The notes below the pieces were generated by a model. It worked only from the letters and a program-made list of their open reading frames with translations, searched no databases and was not told where the DNA came from. From Druceiella hillmani (Eukaryota > Arthropoda > Insecta > Lepidoptera > Hepialidae): DNA of 64,000 nt. The stretch is from NCBI GenBank assembly GCA_039881145.1, contig JAYKKI010000038.1, positions 7,574,501-7,638,500 of the forward strand, given 5' to 3'. Below are positions 55,959 to 64,000 of the stretch, in pieces. Position 1 is the first letter of the stretch. The number at the start of each line of letters is the position of its first letter. The translations under genes were made by a program, and so were the position numbers.

Positions 55959-57586
55959 ATTTCATGAGAAGGAAGTCCGGACATATTTAAAGAATTTAAA
56001 AATTCTATCGAGTAATTAGTGGCTTCTTGTTCATCGACCATTCTATTTATTGAACTATATACTTTGCTTTCCCCCTGTATATTCGACAGTATTTTTTTAT
56101 TAATCTCAAATGCCTGGTCATTGCGAGGAGTTAAAATGGATCTTTCGCATAGCCAACAATTGTCCCTATTTAATATATTTGTTACGTCACCGTAAACCGA
56201 CGATATAAGATGTGGTTGGGATTGCACTATACAACATAACTCAGGCGTCAGAATAAGTTTTCCTTGGTGTAGTTGTGGATAGGTACCTTGACCAATCTTT
56301 AATAATGTATCAGAAAATTGACGATCATCCGGGTTATCTCCAGTTCTCACTCGCATGTTTATAGTCAAATGCACCGATTGTATATCACGCCACAAATAAG
56401 AACTTTTCAGGCAAGCCCTAACCTCATCAGCTCGGGTTCCCCGTGGTATTACCGGTAAGGTTTTTCGGAAATCACCACAAAATAAAACCGTGATACCGCC
56501 CATTGGTCGATCATTTTGTCTTATATCCCTTAAAGTTCTGTCTACCGCTTCTACTCCTTTTCGATGGGCCATCGTACATTCATCCCATATGATTAAATTA
56601 CACTCACGTAATACCTTAGCTTTGTCGCTATTTCTTGAAATACTACAGGTTGGACTTTCCGTGCGATCTAAATCAATTGGTATTTTAAACATAGTGTGAG
56701 CAGTTTTACCTCCTGGTAGCAATGTTACAGCTATACCTGATGAAGCTACGGCAAGAGCAATTTTACGCTGATTTCGAACATAAGCTAATATTAATTTAGT
56801 CAAAAAGGTTTTCCCAGTTCCCCCAGGTGCATCTAAAAACCATATTGTTGCCAAATTATTCTGAACACTCTCGCACACGCGATCATAGACTGAACGTTGT
56901 TCTGCAGTCATCATTGGGACACCGTTTTCTAATGTTGCCAGCAGTTCCATTGAGTTGTAACCAATCTCTGTGGAATATTCCCTATTGGTAACCTCTCCGA
57001 CTGAGGTTGGTGTTGGCAAACCATATTCACAGAGTGATTTACCGCCTACTGCTGTTAAGTCTTCCTGAAGAGCTAATAAGCACTGATTTATGGCAAGATC
57101 ACGAAAATTATCATTAGTTGCGCCTTCATCATTGTGAGATGTATTCCGAAGAAAGTCTTCTGCAATTTTTTCTCTATATTTTTCCCATAATTGTACAGTA
57201 TCTGACAAATTACAAAATGTGAGTAATGTTACAAACAAATGGCGTAACCGTCGTGGATTATCACTAACACAGGATTCTGCTAAAGCGTCATCCCAATGAT
57301 GATCGTTTTCAAGCAATTGACGCGCTTGGCAAGCTGCATGATAAGTTAGATAAACAACATCGTCTATTTTTCTCAAATCTATAAATGATATTGGTCCTTG
57401 CACTGTATGTAATAATAATCGCAAATAGAAACACTCAGCGTTGTTTGGATGAACGGTATACACTCTACCAAGAACATGTTCTTTGAAAATACCTGACTCG
57501 CCATCTACAGGCCTGCCACGGCGTCTACGATTAAAGATTCCTCGTTGCTTATCGTAGGTATAATACGATGGAACTTCTTCATACAA
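55859..57586 (-). CDS. Helitron Pif1-like helicase domain (pseudogene part)
   Basis: 575 open codons of the superfamily 1 Pif1-type DNA helicase fused to Helitron Rep. Walker A APGGTGKTF is at about residues 251-259 (DNA 56,825-56,808), Walker B LIIWDECTMAH at about 329-339, and motif III GGITVLFCGDFRKTLPVIP at about 365. The ATG is only the first Met of this frame; family sequence extends upstream through the frameshift at about 57,610. The C-terminal helicase motifs (INKAQG...GVDLGV...LYVALSR) lie in the next frame, 55,958-55,560. All ATPase residues expected for the family are present, so this domain is intact but orphaned. Confidence 0.92.
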   Translation of the reverse strand: MYEEVPSYYTYDKQRGIFNRRRRGRPVDGESGIFKEHVLGRVYTVHPNNAECFYLRLLLHTVQGPISFIDLRKIDDVVYLTYHAACQARQLLENDHHWDDALAESCVSDNPRRLRHLFVTLLTFCNLSDTVQLWEKYREKIAEDFLRNTSHNDEGATNDNFRDLAINQCLLALQEDLTAVGGKSLCEYGLPTPTSVGEVTNREYSTEIGYNSMELLATLENGVPMMTAEQRSVYDRVCESVQNNLATIWFLDAPGGTGKTFLTKLILAYVRNQRKIALAVASSGIAVTLLPGGKTAHTMFKIPIDLDRTESPTCSISRNSDKAKVLRECNLIIWDECTMAHRKGVEAVDRTLRDIRQNDRPMGGITVLFCGDFRKTLPVIPRGTRADEVRACLKSSYLWRDIQSVHLTINMRVRTGDNPDDRQFSDTLLKIGQGTYPQLHQGKLILTPELCCIVQSQPHLISSVYGDVTNILNRDNCWLCERSILTPRNDQAFEINKKILSNIQGESKVYSSINRMVDEQEATNYSIEFLNSLNMSGLPSHEICLKIGIPIILLRNLRPPQLCNGTRLKPRCNKI

Positions 57587-57630
57587 AAGAGATTTTGGAA
57601 AATCATCAGTTTGGCAAAGTCGAAAGAATG

Positions 57631-57957
57631 CTAATAAAGTTGTTTGTCTAGGGTTCTTAATCGTTCTGTAATATTTTCGGCGTTGAAATATATACGTTGA
57701 CCGCCTTCAAGATGAACATCCAGATGAGTCACAGGTGGATATCTTTCGTGAATGTTGAAACTTAAGATCCGCCAAACAGCTTCTGAAGAGCTGATATATC
57801 TGCCTGACTGAAATCTAGTAACTTCATCATGTTCATTTCTCAACGCAAATGTAGCTTGGTCACTGCCCTTGTTAATATACTTACAAATATATTTTATTGA
57901 CTCTACACTATTACACATTTCAACATTAATGTGAGCTTGAAATGCTCTAGACAACAC
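57631..57957 (-). CDS. Helitron Rep C-terminal fragment with Y2 motif (pseudogene part)
   Basis: 108 codons containing INVEMCNSVESIKYICKYINKG. The two tyrosines of K-Y-I-C-K-Y (residues 23 and 27) are the pair that attacks and joins DNA strands in Y2 HUH Rep proteins, and both are intact. The frame ends early at a shift near 57,610, after which family sequence continues in the helicase frame. Confidence 0.88.
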   Translation of the reverse strand: MLSRAFQAHINVEMCNSVESIKYICKYINKGSDQATFALRNEHDEVTRFQSGRYISSSEAVWRILSFNIHERYPPVTHLDVHLEGGQRIYFNAENITERLRTLDKQLY

Positions 57958-58288
57958 AGGCGAATACGGAACGATTATTAACGAATATTATCTAAAGTAA
58001 CCTGTTGTCCAGACACTCGCTTTTCAACAGTAAAACCACTATTGTCTCTTGAACGGCGACGTTATAATGGGTATCCATCATGTCCTGTTACAGTTTCATC
58101 CACTAAGGCTTTTGGATATCTTTTAGTGCAACGACCGTCTTGCATTCAAGGAGCATTCCCGTTAAATGCACCACGTGGACCATGTATCATATGAGTTTTA
58201 ACAATGTCGTATAACACGGGATCTGCAATCGGATCTGGAATTTCAGCACGGATTGAACTGTCTACTTCATTAGGTCAAACCTTATCTT

Positions 58289-58669
58289 TTAACCAAAGCA
58301 GGATATGTGCGTGACACACGTGTATATGTCAACACTATACATATAACACAATACTTCTCCAAAAATGTTATCTTTGGTAAGTAGATCTATCATTGATTTT
58401 AATTTTAAATGAAAAACTCTTGCGATAATATCATGGCGGTCATGCGATGCTTGACCCTCAAGAAGCTCCCGAGTGATTTCATCCCACTTGGGATTGGTAG
58501 TTACAGCAATAAATAAGTCGGGACGTCCATATTTTCTTACGTAACAAAAAGCATCTTGTGTACGTTCGTGCATGTAGCGTGGACCACCAGTAAAAGAAGA
58601 GGGTAAAATAACTAAACGGCCCATATTCACCGTATCATTATCTTGCTGCATGGCGTCGCAAAGGTGCAC
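58289..58669 (-). CDS. Helitron Rep nuclease fragment (pseudogene part)
   Basis: 126 codons of the Rep domain, with the typical stretch GRPDLFIAVTTNPKWDEI and ARVFHLKLKSMIDLL. The last 10 or so residues are frameshifted. In the neighbouring frame the DNA at 58,313-58,305 reads His-Ala-His, followed by ILLWLKDK, the metal-binding HUH-type motif. The catalytic motif is therefore still present in the DNA but separated from this frame by an indel near 58,330. From 58,280 to 57,960 the family sequence continues with at least three stop codons (for example AEIPDPIADPVLYDIVKTHM). Confidence 0.87.
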   Translation of the reverse strand: MHLCDAMQQDNDTVNMGRLVILPSSFTGGPRYMHERTQDAFCYVRKYGRPDLFIAVTTNPKWDEITRELLEGQASHDRHDIIARVFHLKLKSMIDLLTKDNIFGEVLCYMYSVDIYTCVTHISCFG

Positions 58670-58737
58670 GTATTCTTCAGCGCCTTTGATTAGATCGTAT
58701 ATAAACTAATCTTTCGGTTTCAATTTTTGCGTACATG

Positions 58738-60417
58738 TCAATAATAAACTGATTGAATAAGCCACGAACATTGAAAGAATACAAATCTATTCCTTCTCAC
58801 TTGCAAGTGGTAACAATAAAATTGAAGGCATGACATCTTTTTATTATAATTAGGTACGCCTGTACGCGGATCAGTTTGGTGTAAAGTGAAATTATAACCA
58901 TCTTCCCCTCGACAGTATATTAAAGGATATTGCAAACTGTCGTAAGCCCTGTGGGTTTCATAAATACGTTGCAAATGATTGTCTCTGGAACGGATAACGA
59001 TATCACGCCTATTACATTCCTGGTCGACCAATACTACAACAACTTCATTCGTGGATGGAGCGTTATAACGACCAGGGTGTTCCTGAGTTGGACGCCTATC
59101 GGCATTTATAACAATTTTATAATTATTATCACCATCTTGAGGAAAAGCTTTTAATGCCGATTTAAAACTGCATACATACGAATTAACCTGATGAAACATG
59201 TTCTGAAGTTGTGAAATGAGTTCAGTATTTAAATTCGGGAAATATTGATTTCTTATATTCGACTGTTCGTTGTAGTCGGATACAAAATATATTTGAAGAA
59301 ACTTAGGTTGGTCTTCAGGCAAAAGGGATGATATCAAATGGTAAACCTGACCTTGTATCTTAAAAGTAGGCATGAAAAGACCTTCTGAGATTTGTTGAGC
59401 ACCAAAGGATGTCATTTGAAACGCACTATTATAAGTGCGAATATTGTCTAAGAACTGTTTAGATTGCACATGTTCCCCAAAAAGTAGTGATTTCAAAGGT
59501 TCCGGTGGGTCTTCGAACGAAAGCAAATTTATTTTACCTCCAGAACAACAGAAACCAGCCGACTCCTTACTCCACTTTAAAGCATTACAAAAAGAACATA
59601 CTACGTTCATATCGCCTATTACAGGAGATGATCTGTGATCAATTGTGAGGTTATAAGCAAACCCACTTTTATATTTGTCAGACCACACCACCGAATTCGA
59701 AGATTGATCTTCTATGTTTACATCTAAGTCATTAAGACTATGCCGAAATCTGTCTGCAGTAAGACGGGCCTCTCGCTGTTCGTCCGTTTCAAGAGACCGA
59801 ATATTTTCAATTCTTAATCCTTCATTAGACAAACTTATTAATCGTTCTTGTCTCAAAGAATTGTAATATTCGCGTCCTGACTCTAGTCGTTGTTCATGCT
59901 CATGTTCATCTTCAAGAGATCGAATAATATTATGGTGCACTCTATCATTTGTCAAACGGTCTTCATATTGAGTAAAAGTTTCAGATTTTCGAGATAAAAT
60001 ATGACGTTCGCCATCAGCTGTAAGCCGTAATTCCCTCTCAGTGAAGGTTTCTAACTCACGGGATAGTACATGCCGTTCGCGATCAGCTGTGAGACGTAAT
60101 TCCCTCTCAGTGTAGGTTTCGGACTCGCGAAATAATGTATGCCATTTGCGGTCAGCTGTGAGCCGCAATTCTCGTTGTAAAGCAGTTTCAGCTGCTCGGG
60201 ATAACACATGTTGTTCTTGGTCAATGGTAAGCCTTAGCTCTCGTTGAGAAGAGCTTTGAGACGCCCGTGATGTAGCTCGTCTCGCTCTGTCAGCTGCTAA
60301 TCGCATCTCTCTCTCGGGAGAGCTTTCATCGGCTCGAGAAGTTGAGGCACTAACTCTCATAGAGTTTAACCGATGTGCTCTTTCCTCTGCCAATTCTTGA
60401 GAACGCCTATTTCTCAT
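58738..60417 (-). CDS. Helitron N-terminal region with 23-residue repeats (pseudogene part)
   Basis: Open for 559 codons. Residues about 30-235 are a run of seven to eight tandem 23-residue repeats with core RELRLTADRERHVLSRE, strongly charged and likely alpha-helical or coiled-coil. A Cys cluster follows (CSFCNALKWSKESAGFCC) that resembles the zinc-binding part of the Helitron-like N domain, then conserved Helitron text such as LIYCRGEDGYN and NKKMSCLQFY. The last 20 or so residues are out of frame relative to the family, so a frameshift lies near 58,760. Repeats of this kind are usual at the N terminus of animal Helitron proteins. Their DNA period is 69 bp. Confidence 0.85.
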   Translation of the reverse strand: MRNRRSQELAEERAHRLNSMRVSASTSRADESSPEREMRLAADRARRATSRASQSSSQRELRLTIDQEQHVLSRAAETALQRELRLTADRKWHTLFRESETYTERELRLTADRERHVLSRELETFTERELRLTADGERHILSRKSETFTQYEDRLTNDRVHHNIIRSLEDEHEHEQRLESGREYYNSLRQERLISLSNEGLRIENIRSLETDEQREARLTADRFRHSLNDLDVNIEDQSSNSVVWSDKYKSGFAYNLTIDHRSSPVIGDMNVVCSFCNALKWSKESAGFCCSGGKINLLSFEDPPEPLKSLLFGEHVQSKQFLDNIRTYNSAFQMTSFGAQQISEGLFMPTFKIQGQVYHLISSLLPEDQPKFLQIYFVSDYNEQSNIRNQYFPNLNTELISQLQNMFHQVNSYVCSFKSALKAFPQDGDNNYKIVINADRRPTQEHPGRYNAPSTNEVVVVLVDQECNRRDIVIRSRDNHLQRIYETHRAYDSLQYPLIYCRGEDGYNFTLHQTDPRTGVPNYNKKMSCLQFYCYHLQVRRNRFVFFQCSWLIQSVYY

Positions 60418-60758
60418 TCTCTTAGCTTCTCTCGAATTTCGATAATCGTTTTTTAGGTGGCATTGATGCAGGCAAATGAAAATAAAACTAAAACGTAAAT
60501 AAAAATAAAACTAATATAAAAAAAGTGAACGTAAATTAGCCAAAACACCTATCGGTATTTAAAAATCTATACGTACCTACTACTACTTCACCTAAAAAGA
60601 AATAAAATGTAAACTATTAATAATTTGTAATTTGAACGAATATTTAAACACTATCAAAATAACTAATACCTATTTTATAAAATAACAACAAAAGGAATCT
60701 AAAAATAAATTATCAAAGACTAAAAGTCGCGCTGATAAGCACGGTTTGTTAATATCAA

Positions 60759-60998
60759 TTAAGTATTGTCTGTCAATAAGGTCGAACGCTCTGAACGTCT
60801 ATTCGCATCAACAGGCAAAAATTGTATGAAGCTCGCGCTCGGACGCCCCGCCTTTTTATACCTTCGGCCGCGGCGACCGATTCTCAATATAACTTTGGTG
60901 TTTCTATATCGATTTCTATGATTCTTTTTTATGGAATAGTTAATACTGTTAACTTTATTAATTAGGACTGAGAGTGTTATAAACGTAAGATTAGACAA
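60759..60998 (-). promoter_or_regulatory. Putative Helitron core promoter (TATA box)
   Basis: On the minus strand the sequence ggTATAAAAAggcggggc lies with its TATA at about 60,861-60,853, embedded in a GC-rich patch and about 390 bp upstream of the first Helitron ATG. This is a good RNA polymerase II TATA element; a start would be expected near 60,830. A 79-codon open frame across this patch shows no family similarity and is not called a gene. Confidence 0.5.
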
Positions 60999-61351
60999 AT
61001 ATAATCAGAAAGCTTCGAACTGCTAAGCTATCGGGAGTTACACGTGTTATTGTGAGTCAACCATAAAAGATAGACATATGCTGTCGTGGGATATTTTTTA
61101 TATAATTTTAAGGAGAACATTTCCGTCATACATTATTTCTGTGTAGCTTTAACTATTAAGGTTGCACACGCGACGGAAGCTTAAAAAATTGAGTAAATTC
61201 TCCCGTTTTCCCAACATTTCCCTTCACTGCTCTGCTCCTATTGGTTGCAGCGTGATGAAAAGTATACTATAACCAGCTCAGGAGTATGAAAAATAATTGT
61301 ATTAAGTTTCGTTAAAATCCGTCGGGTAGTTTTTGTTTCTATAACGGTTAT

Positions 61352-61386
<35 letters not shown>

Positions 61387-61768
61387 AAAATTTTCCTGAT
61401 TGCATTTTTGGCATCAGTATCGATCCCTAATCACCCCTTAATGGTTATTTTGGAAATGTATTTCATGTTGACCTCTCTACATATTTATTATAAGTATAGA
61501 TGTTGATAATCATGAACGGCAAATATTTTTCCCAAATACGTTGTTGAAAGGAGCATTCTTTCATTCTAACTTAATTTTACCAAAAACAAACGTGGTTTCA
61601 CTTAAGTTACGAAAAAATTTAAATAAATATTGCATCTTATTTAACTCATCGTTCAAAATATGTCTTGAGCAAAGCGGATACATCGGAATCGATCTTAAAA
61701 CTTCTTTACTCTGTGAGTATTAAATTGAATTATGTTTTTAATGATGTTATCTTAAACGACAACAACAG

Positions 61769-61897
61769 AGCAGTGCACGAGTACCATCAACACCACCACA
61801 ACATGGCGCAATACGGGGGCCTGCTGCTGCCGCCGGCACGTCTCCCGCCGCACCAATATAAGGGAGCGATGGACTGGTCTGCCACACACACTTCTAG
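61769..61897 (+). CDS. vg: vestigial coding exon (HHNMAQYG region)
   Basis: The next coding exon of vestigial, bounded by acceptor caacaacag and donor gtacct. It starts with the third base of an Arg codon split across the intron (phase 2 in, phase 2 out), which matches the preceding exon exactly. It encodes about 42 residues: AVHEY, a His-rich run, the conserved block HHHNMAQYGGLL, then a Pro-rich stretch and MDWSATHTS. HHNMAQYGSLL is present in Drosophila Vg at this place. The exon lies only 268 bp past the 5' terminus of an antisense Helitron in the large intron, so the acceptor and branch region are squeezed between transposon and exon. A longer ATG-initiated reading frame running through the acceptor is an artefact. 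Confidence 0.92.
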
Positions 61898-62167
61898 GTA
61901 CCTTTCACCTAAATATATTAACTATTCAAACAATTACAATGATGTAGAAATTCGTATTTCGTATAGTAAATAAAATAAAACGAATTGAAATTAATTATAG
62001 GGAATATGCCACAACAGATTATTTTAATTGAAGCAAATCCCGTCACATATTAGATTTTAGGCAAATATCAATTACACTTTAAATTCCACTTCCACTTGAC
62101 GCTTCTGAGAGGTAATGATTTATTAAACTTATATATATATATATTTTCTCTACTTGTCCACTGACAG
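61898..62167 (+). other. vg: vestigial short intron (270 bp)
   Basis: GT (gtacct) to AG (ctgacag) intron between two vg exons, phase 2. It is AT-rich with a short (TA)n run about 25 bp before the acceptor. Confidence 0.9.
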
Positions 62168-62253
62168 GCTACATCACGAGCAGACGACGGCGCATCATAG
62201 CCATGCGCATGCGTTAGAATCAGCCGCTTACTCCTCATACCCCACTATGGCAG
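62168..62253 (+). CDS. vg: vestigial coding exon (YSSYPTMAG region)
   Basis: Third coding exon of vestigial in the window, after a 270-bp intron. The acceptor is cactgacag and the donor gtacgt. It enters at phase 2 and leaves with one base of a Gly codon (phase 1). It encodes about 28 residues: LHHEQTTAHHSHAHALES then AAYSSYPTMA. This corresponds to the C-terminal LHHDQ..TAHALEYSSYPTMAG of Drosophila Vg. The final exon, expected to encode a short tail ending in the conserved DLYWF, is not seen in the remaining 1.75 kb and must lie downstream. Confidence 0.92.
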
Positions 62254-63769
62254 GTACGTAACAGCTTTTCTGATCTGTTTAAAGCAGAATGTAAGAGCTA
62301 TCTTGGTAAAGTAATCCAAGCAATTAGTTTTATATTAGGTTATAAATGATTGTTAATAAAATACAAATGAATGAGACAAAAAACTGAATACTATCCAGTT
62401 TTTGTTTTGGAATATGAAAAAAGTGAGAATAGCAAAAAGCTAATACACAAATAAAGTAATCAAACTGTTGGAAGATTGGATATAAAATTAAGGAATATGA
62501 AGGTGTGATTGAATAAGAACTCATTTAAGTTCCTGAAAGCAAGCGTCGACAATAATTTACTGATATTGAAAGTAACGATTAAACTAGTGTATAAATACCA
62601 AGATAGGTGACAAAAACACGTGGATAGGGCTTTTTGGATTATTATTTAAGGATATTGTACCAAAAAGCGAAAAACAAAATGTATTGTATCTCGTAAGCAG
62701 TAAGGTTTAAAATTAAAAAAAATTTAAAACCTTTTTTATAGGTAATGAAATTCTCTTAAAATTTCGTTTAATACGTGTTTTTATGCAATTAATATTTTTT
62801 AAGATTCCCGCATGTTTGAAGTTTTTAAAAGTAGTTTTCACAACATAACTCACAGAGAAAATCATTGAAAATGTGTAATAATTAAATTTTATGCAAATTA
62901 TTTTGTTTGCTTTTTGTAAAACCAATAGTTTTAAGTTATAGAATCTCGTAATTTGGTGTGTCGCTGATATATTTTTAACTTTTCCACACCGCGGAAGTTT
63001 TACGATGGCTTGATTATGCATGGATAACACCTAAGAGTTTGAACACCTTTACTTTCCAAGAATTTTTAAAGGTTCAGTAAAACTGGACATTAAGTACAAA
63101 ATAACTTATACAATTCGCCTTTCAATTATTTTGATTACATTTACAACACGATGGTCACGTGTTAAAACAGTGTTAAACGAATTCACAAAAACACTCAGCA
63201 TCACGATGAAATTCGATATCTTATAACTTAATATTTTCGTTTCGACGTCCTACAAATTAAAGTTATTAAAAAAAGAGACCTACTTTCCAAATAATTTAAT
63301 GATATACAGGTTTTTTTAATAACTATTTTAGGCCTTCGATCATTTGTTTACGAGTTACATTGCGAGAATTAAATTTACAAAACTTTTAAAATGTGGCAAT
63401 TCCAAAAATATTAATTGTATAAAGAAATGTTTTAAATAAAAGTTGTAGATAATTTAATCAATTACAGAAGTCAGAACTTATACCACAATTTGTGTTTTTG
63501 GACAGGGCGGATTTAGAAAGAACCGCCATTTTCCAAAAAAGTTATATTTATGCCACAAAACAAAAAAGCGCACTATTTACGTATTTTGGCCTATTATGAA
63601 TATAATCAGATGCTTGAAATATACGCGTATGTAAAATGTAAAAAAAAAACAATTGCAATAATATTAGTTTAAAGTAGGTTCGATCAATTATTTAAAAAAC
63701 CGGCCAAGTTCCGTACCTCGTTTGAAGAGAAATTGCTTTATTTTTCATACGTCATCACTATCACAACAC
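62254..63769 (+). other. vg: Start of next vestigial intron
   Basis: Begins at donor gtacgt. AT-rich; no sequence encoding the expected DLYWF terminus was seen. The 105-codon minus frame at 63,030-62,713 has no recognisable domain. Confidence 0.6.
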
Positions 63770-63900
63770 TAATATGTGTCTCCTGTACTTAATTATGTTA
63801 GGTATTATCAAATATTAATTGTGCTAGAAGTCCATGTTACTTCTAGCACAATTAATATTTGATAATACTTAACATAATTAAGTACAGGAGACACATATTA
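63770..63900. repeat. Long hairpin, 62-bp arms, 7-bp loop
   Basis: Arms 63,770-63,831 and 63,839-63,900 are reverse complements with a single difference (G opposite T, a G-U pair in + strand RNA). The loop is ccatgtt. It lies in the vg intron after the last visible exon, so the vg transcript would contain it. No flanking target duplication is visible. Confidence 0.95.
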
Positions 63901-64000
63901 TCGTGAAGGTCTTAACAATTTTATAATCTTATGTTTAGTAGGATGAAAAATAAGGGTGGGGGAAGGTTATATATTTTTTGCATATTTTTCAGTATATCTA

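Larger units (their letters stand above)
55548..60463 (-). pseudogene. Helitron Rep-helicase gene, broken
   Basis: Single large Helitron gene fused from an N-terminal region, HUH/Y2 Rep nuclease and Pif1-type helicase. It probably starts at an ATG at 60,463-60,461 (MPPKKRLSKFER), then loses frame within about 15 codons and reopens at 60,417. Pieces in order: N-terminal region 60,417-58,738; Rep start 58,669-58,289; a region with in-frame stops 58,310-57,960; Rep C-terminal with both catalytic tyrosines 57,957-57,631; helicase 57,586-55,859; helicase tail to a stop at 55,548. The tail contains a TAG at 55,704-55,706 inside INKAQG*TFRVAG, where family members have Gln; this looks like a single C-to-T change. 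About four frameshifts and a handful of stops, with motifs otherwise intact, argue for a recently dead copy. Frame junctions were located by eye. Confidence 0.9.
55232..61500 (-). mobile_element. Helitron, complete ends, antisense to vg
   Basis: Rolling-circle DNA transposon, read on the minus strand. The 5' end is TC (61,500-61,499) followed by TATACTTATAATAAAT, flanked by host A at 61,501. The 3' end is CTAG (55,235-55,232), preceded by a GC-rich stretch with cgcggacgaagtcgcggg, and flanked by host T at 55,231. TC start, CTRR end and insertion between A and T are the defining Helitron features; there is no target duplication, as expected. Length is about 6.27 kb, right for an autonomous element. 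Inside are a TATA-type promoter and one Rep-helicase gene with several frameshifts and stops. A tetranucleotide run (cagaca)n lies near the 5' end at 61,350-61,388. Related subterminal sequence (cagtagttttg with acagacag) occurs near both ends. The element is now coding-dead but little eroded, hence relatively recent. Confidence 0.93.
46320..61768 (+). other. vg: vestigial large intron (about 15.4 kb)
   Basis: Intron between two well-supported vg exons; donor gtagag and acceptor caacaacag conserve phase 2. About three quarters of it is accounted for by an antisense gypsy fossil (48.8-55.2 kb) and an antisense Helitron (55.2-61.5 kb). The left 2.5 kb (46,320-48,820) is AT-rich; apart from a possible eroded Helitron end and one inverted repeat, I recognise nothing there. 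The right 268 bp between Helitron and exon is all that remains of host intron on that side. Confidence 0.88.

Noticed and set aside
61665..61973. 102-codon ORF starting at an ATG at 61,665
   Set aside because: It runs through the intron acceptor at 61,768; only 61,769-61,897 is vg coding sequence.

Overview
The window is AT-rich animal DNA from an insect, almost certainly a moth or butterfly. It holds one recognisable host gene, three coding exons of vestigial (vg) on the + strand at 46148-46319, 61769-61897 and 62168-62253. The encoded peptides follow the C-terminal part of insect Vestigial in order, and splice phases agree across all three exons. The TONDU domain (the Scalloped/TEAD-binding part) and the last coding exon were not found. 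The first 46 kb is therefore read as upstream intron or flanking DNA of a very long gene. Lepidopteran origin is inferred from the Helitron ends, the tRNA-derived SINE and the jockey- and R1-like families.

Positions 1-35,000 are AT-rich non-coding DNA with TE fossils: a tRNA-type SINE (1.8-2.0 kb), a fold-back element (2.9-3.1 kb), a three-unit minisatellite (3.45-4.16 kb), two fossils of one jockey-like family (9.85-10.9 kb minus, 25.1-26.3 kb plus), a non-LTR C-terminal scrap (15.4-15.6 kb), an R1-clade-like fossil (19.1-20.6 kb minus) and several (TA)n tracts.

Positions 35.9-46 kb carry a series of short, CpG-rich islands in the AT-rich background. They contain textbook matches to Su(H), Mad, TCF and Scalloped/TEAD sites, the inputs known to drive vg in Drosophila, and are the best enhancer candidates here. 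The same region has two minisatellite arrays (39.99-41.37 kb), a long hairpin at 39.89 kb and a second SINE copy.

Positions 46.3-61.8 kb are one 15.4-kb vg intron filled by two antisense elements. One is a decayed Ty3/gypsy element with a candidate LTR pair (48.8-55.2 kb). It carries a second copy of the fold-back element and, where its RT core should be, a perfect 40-bp-arm hairpin. The other is an end-to-end Helitron (55,232-61,500, about 6.3 kb) with canonical TC and CTAG termini at an A/T target. Its Rep-helicase gene is broken by a few frameshifts and stops. It ends only 268 bp before the next vg exon.

Positions 62-64 kb hold the last visible vg exon, the start of the next intron and a 62-bp-arm hairpin. 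I see no CRISPR, real tRNA or rRNA gene, no bacterial sequence and no second host gene.
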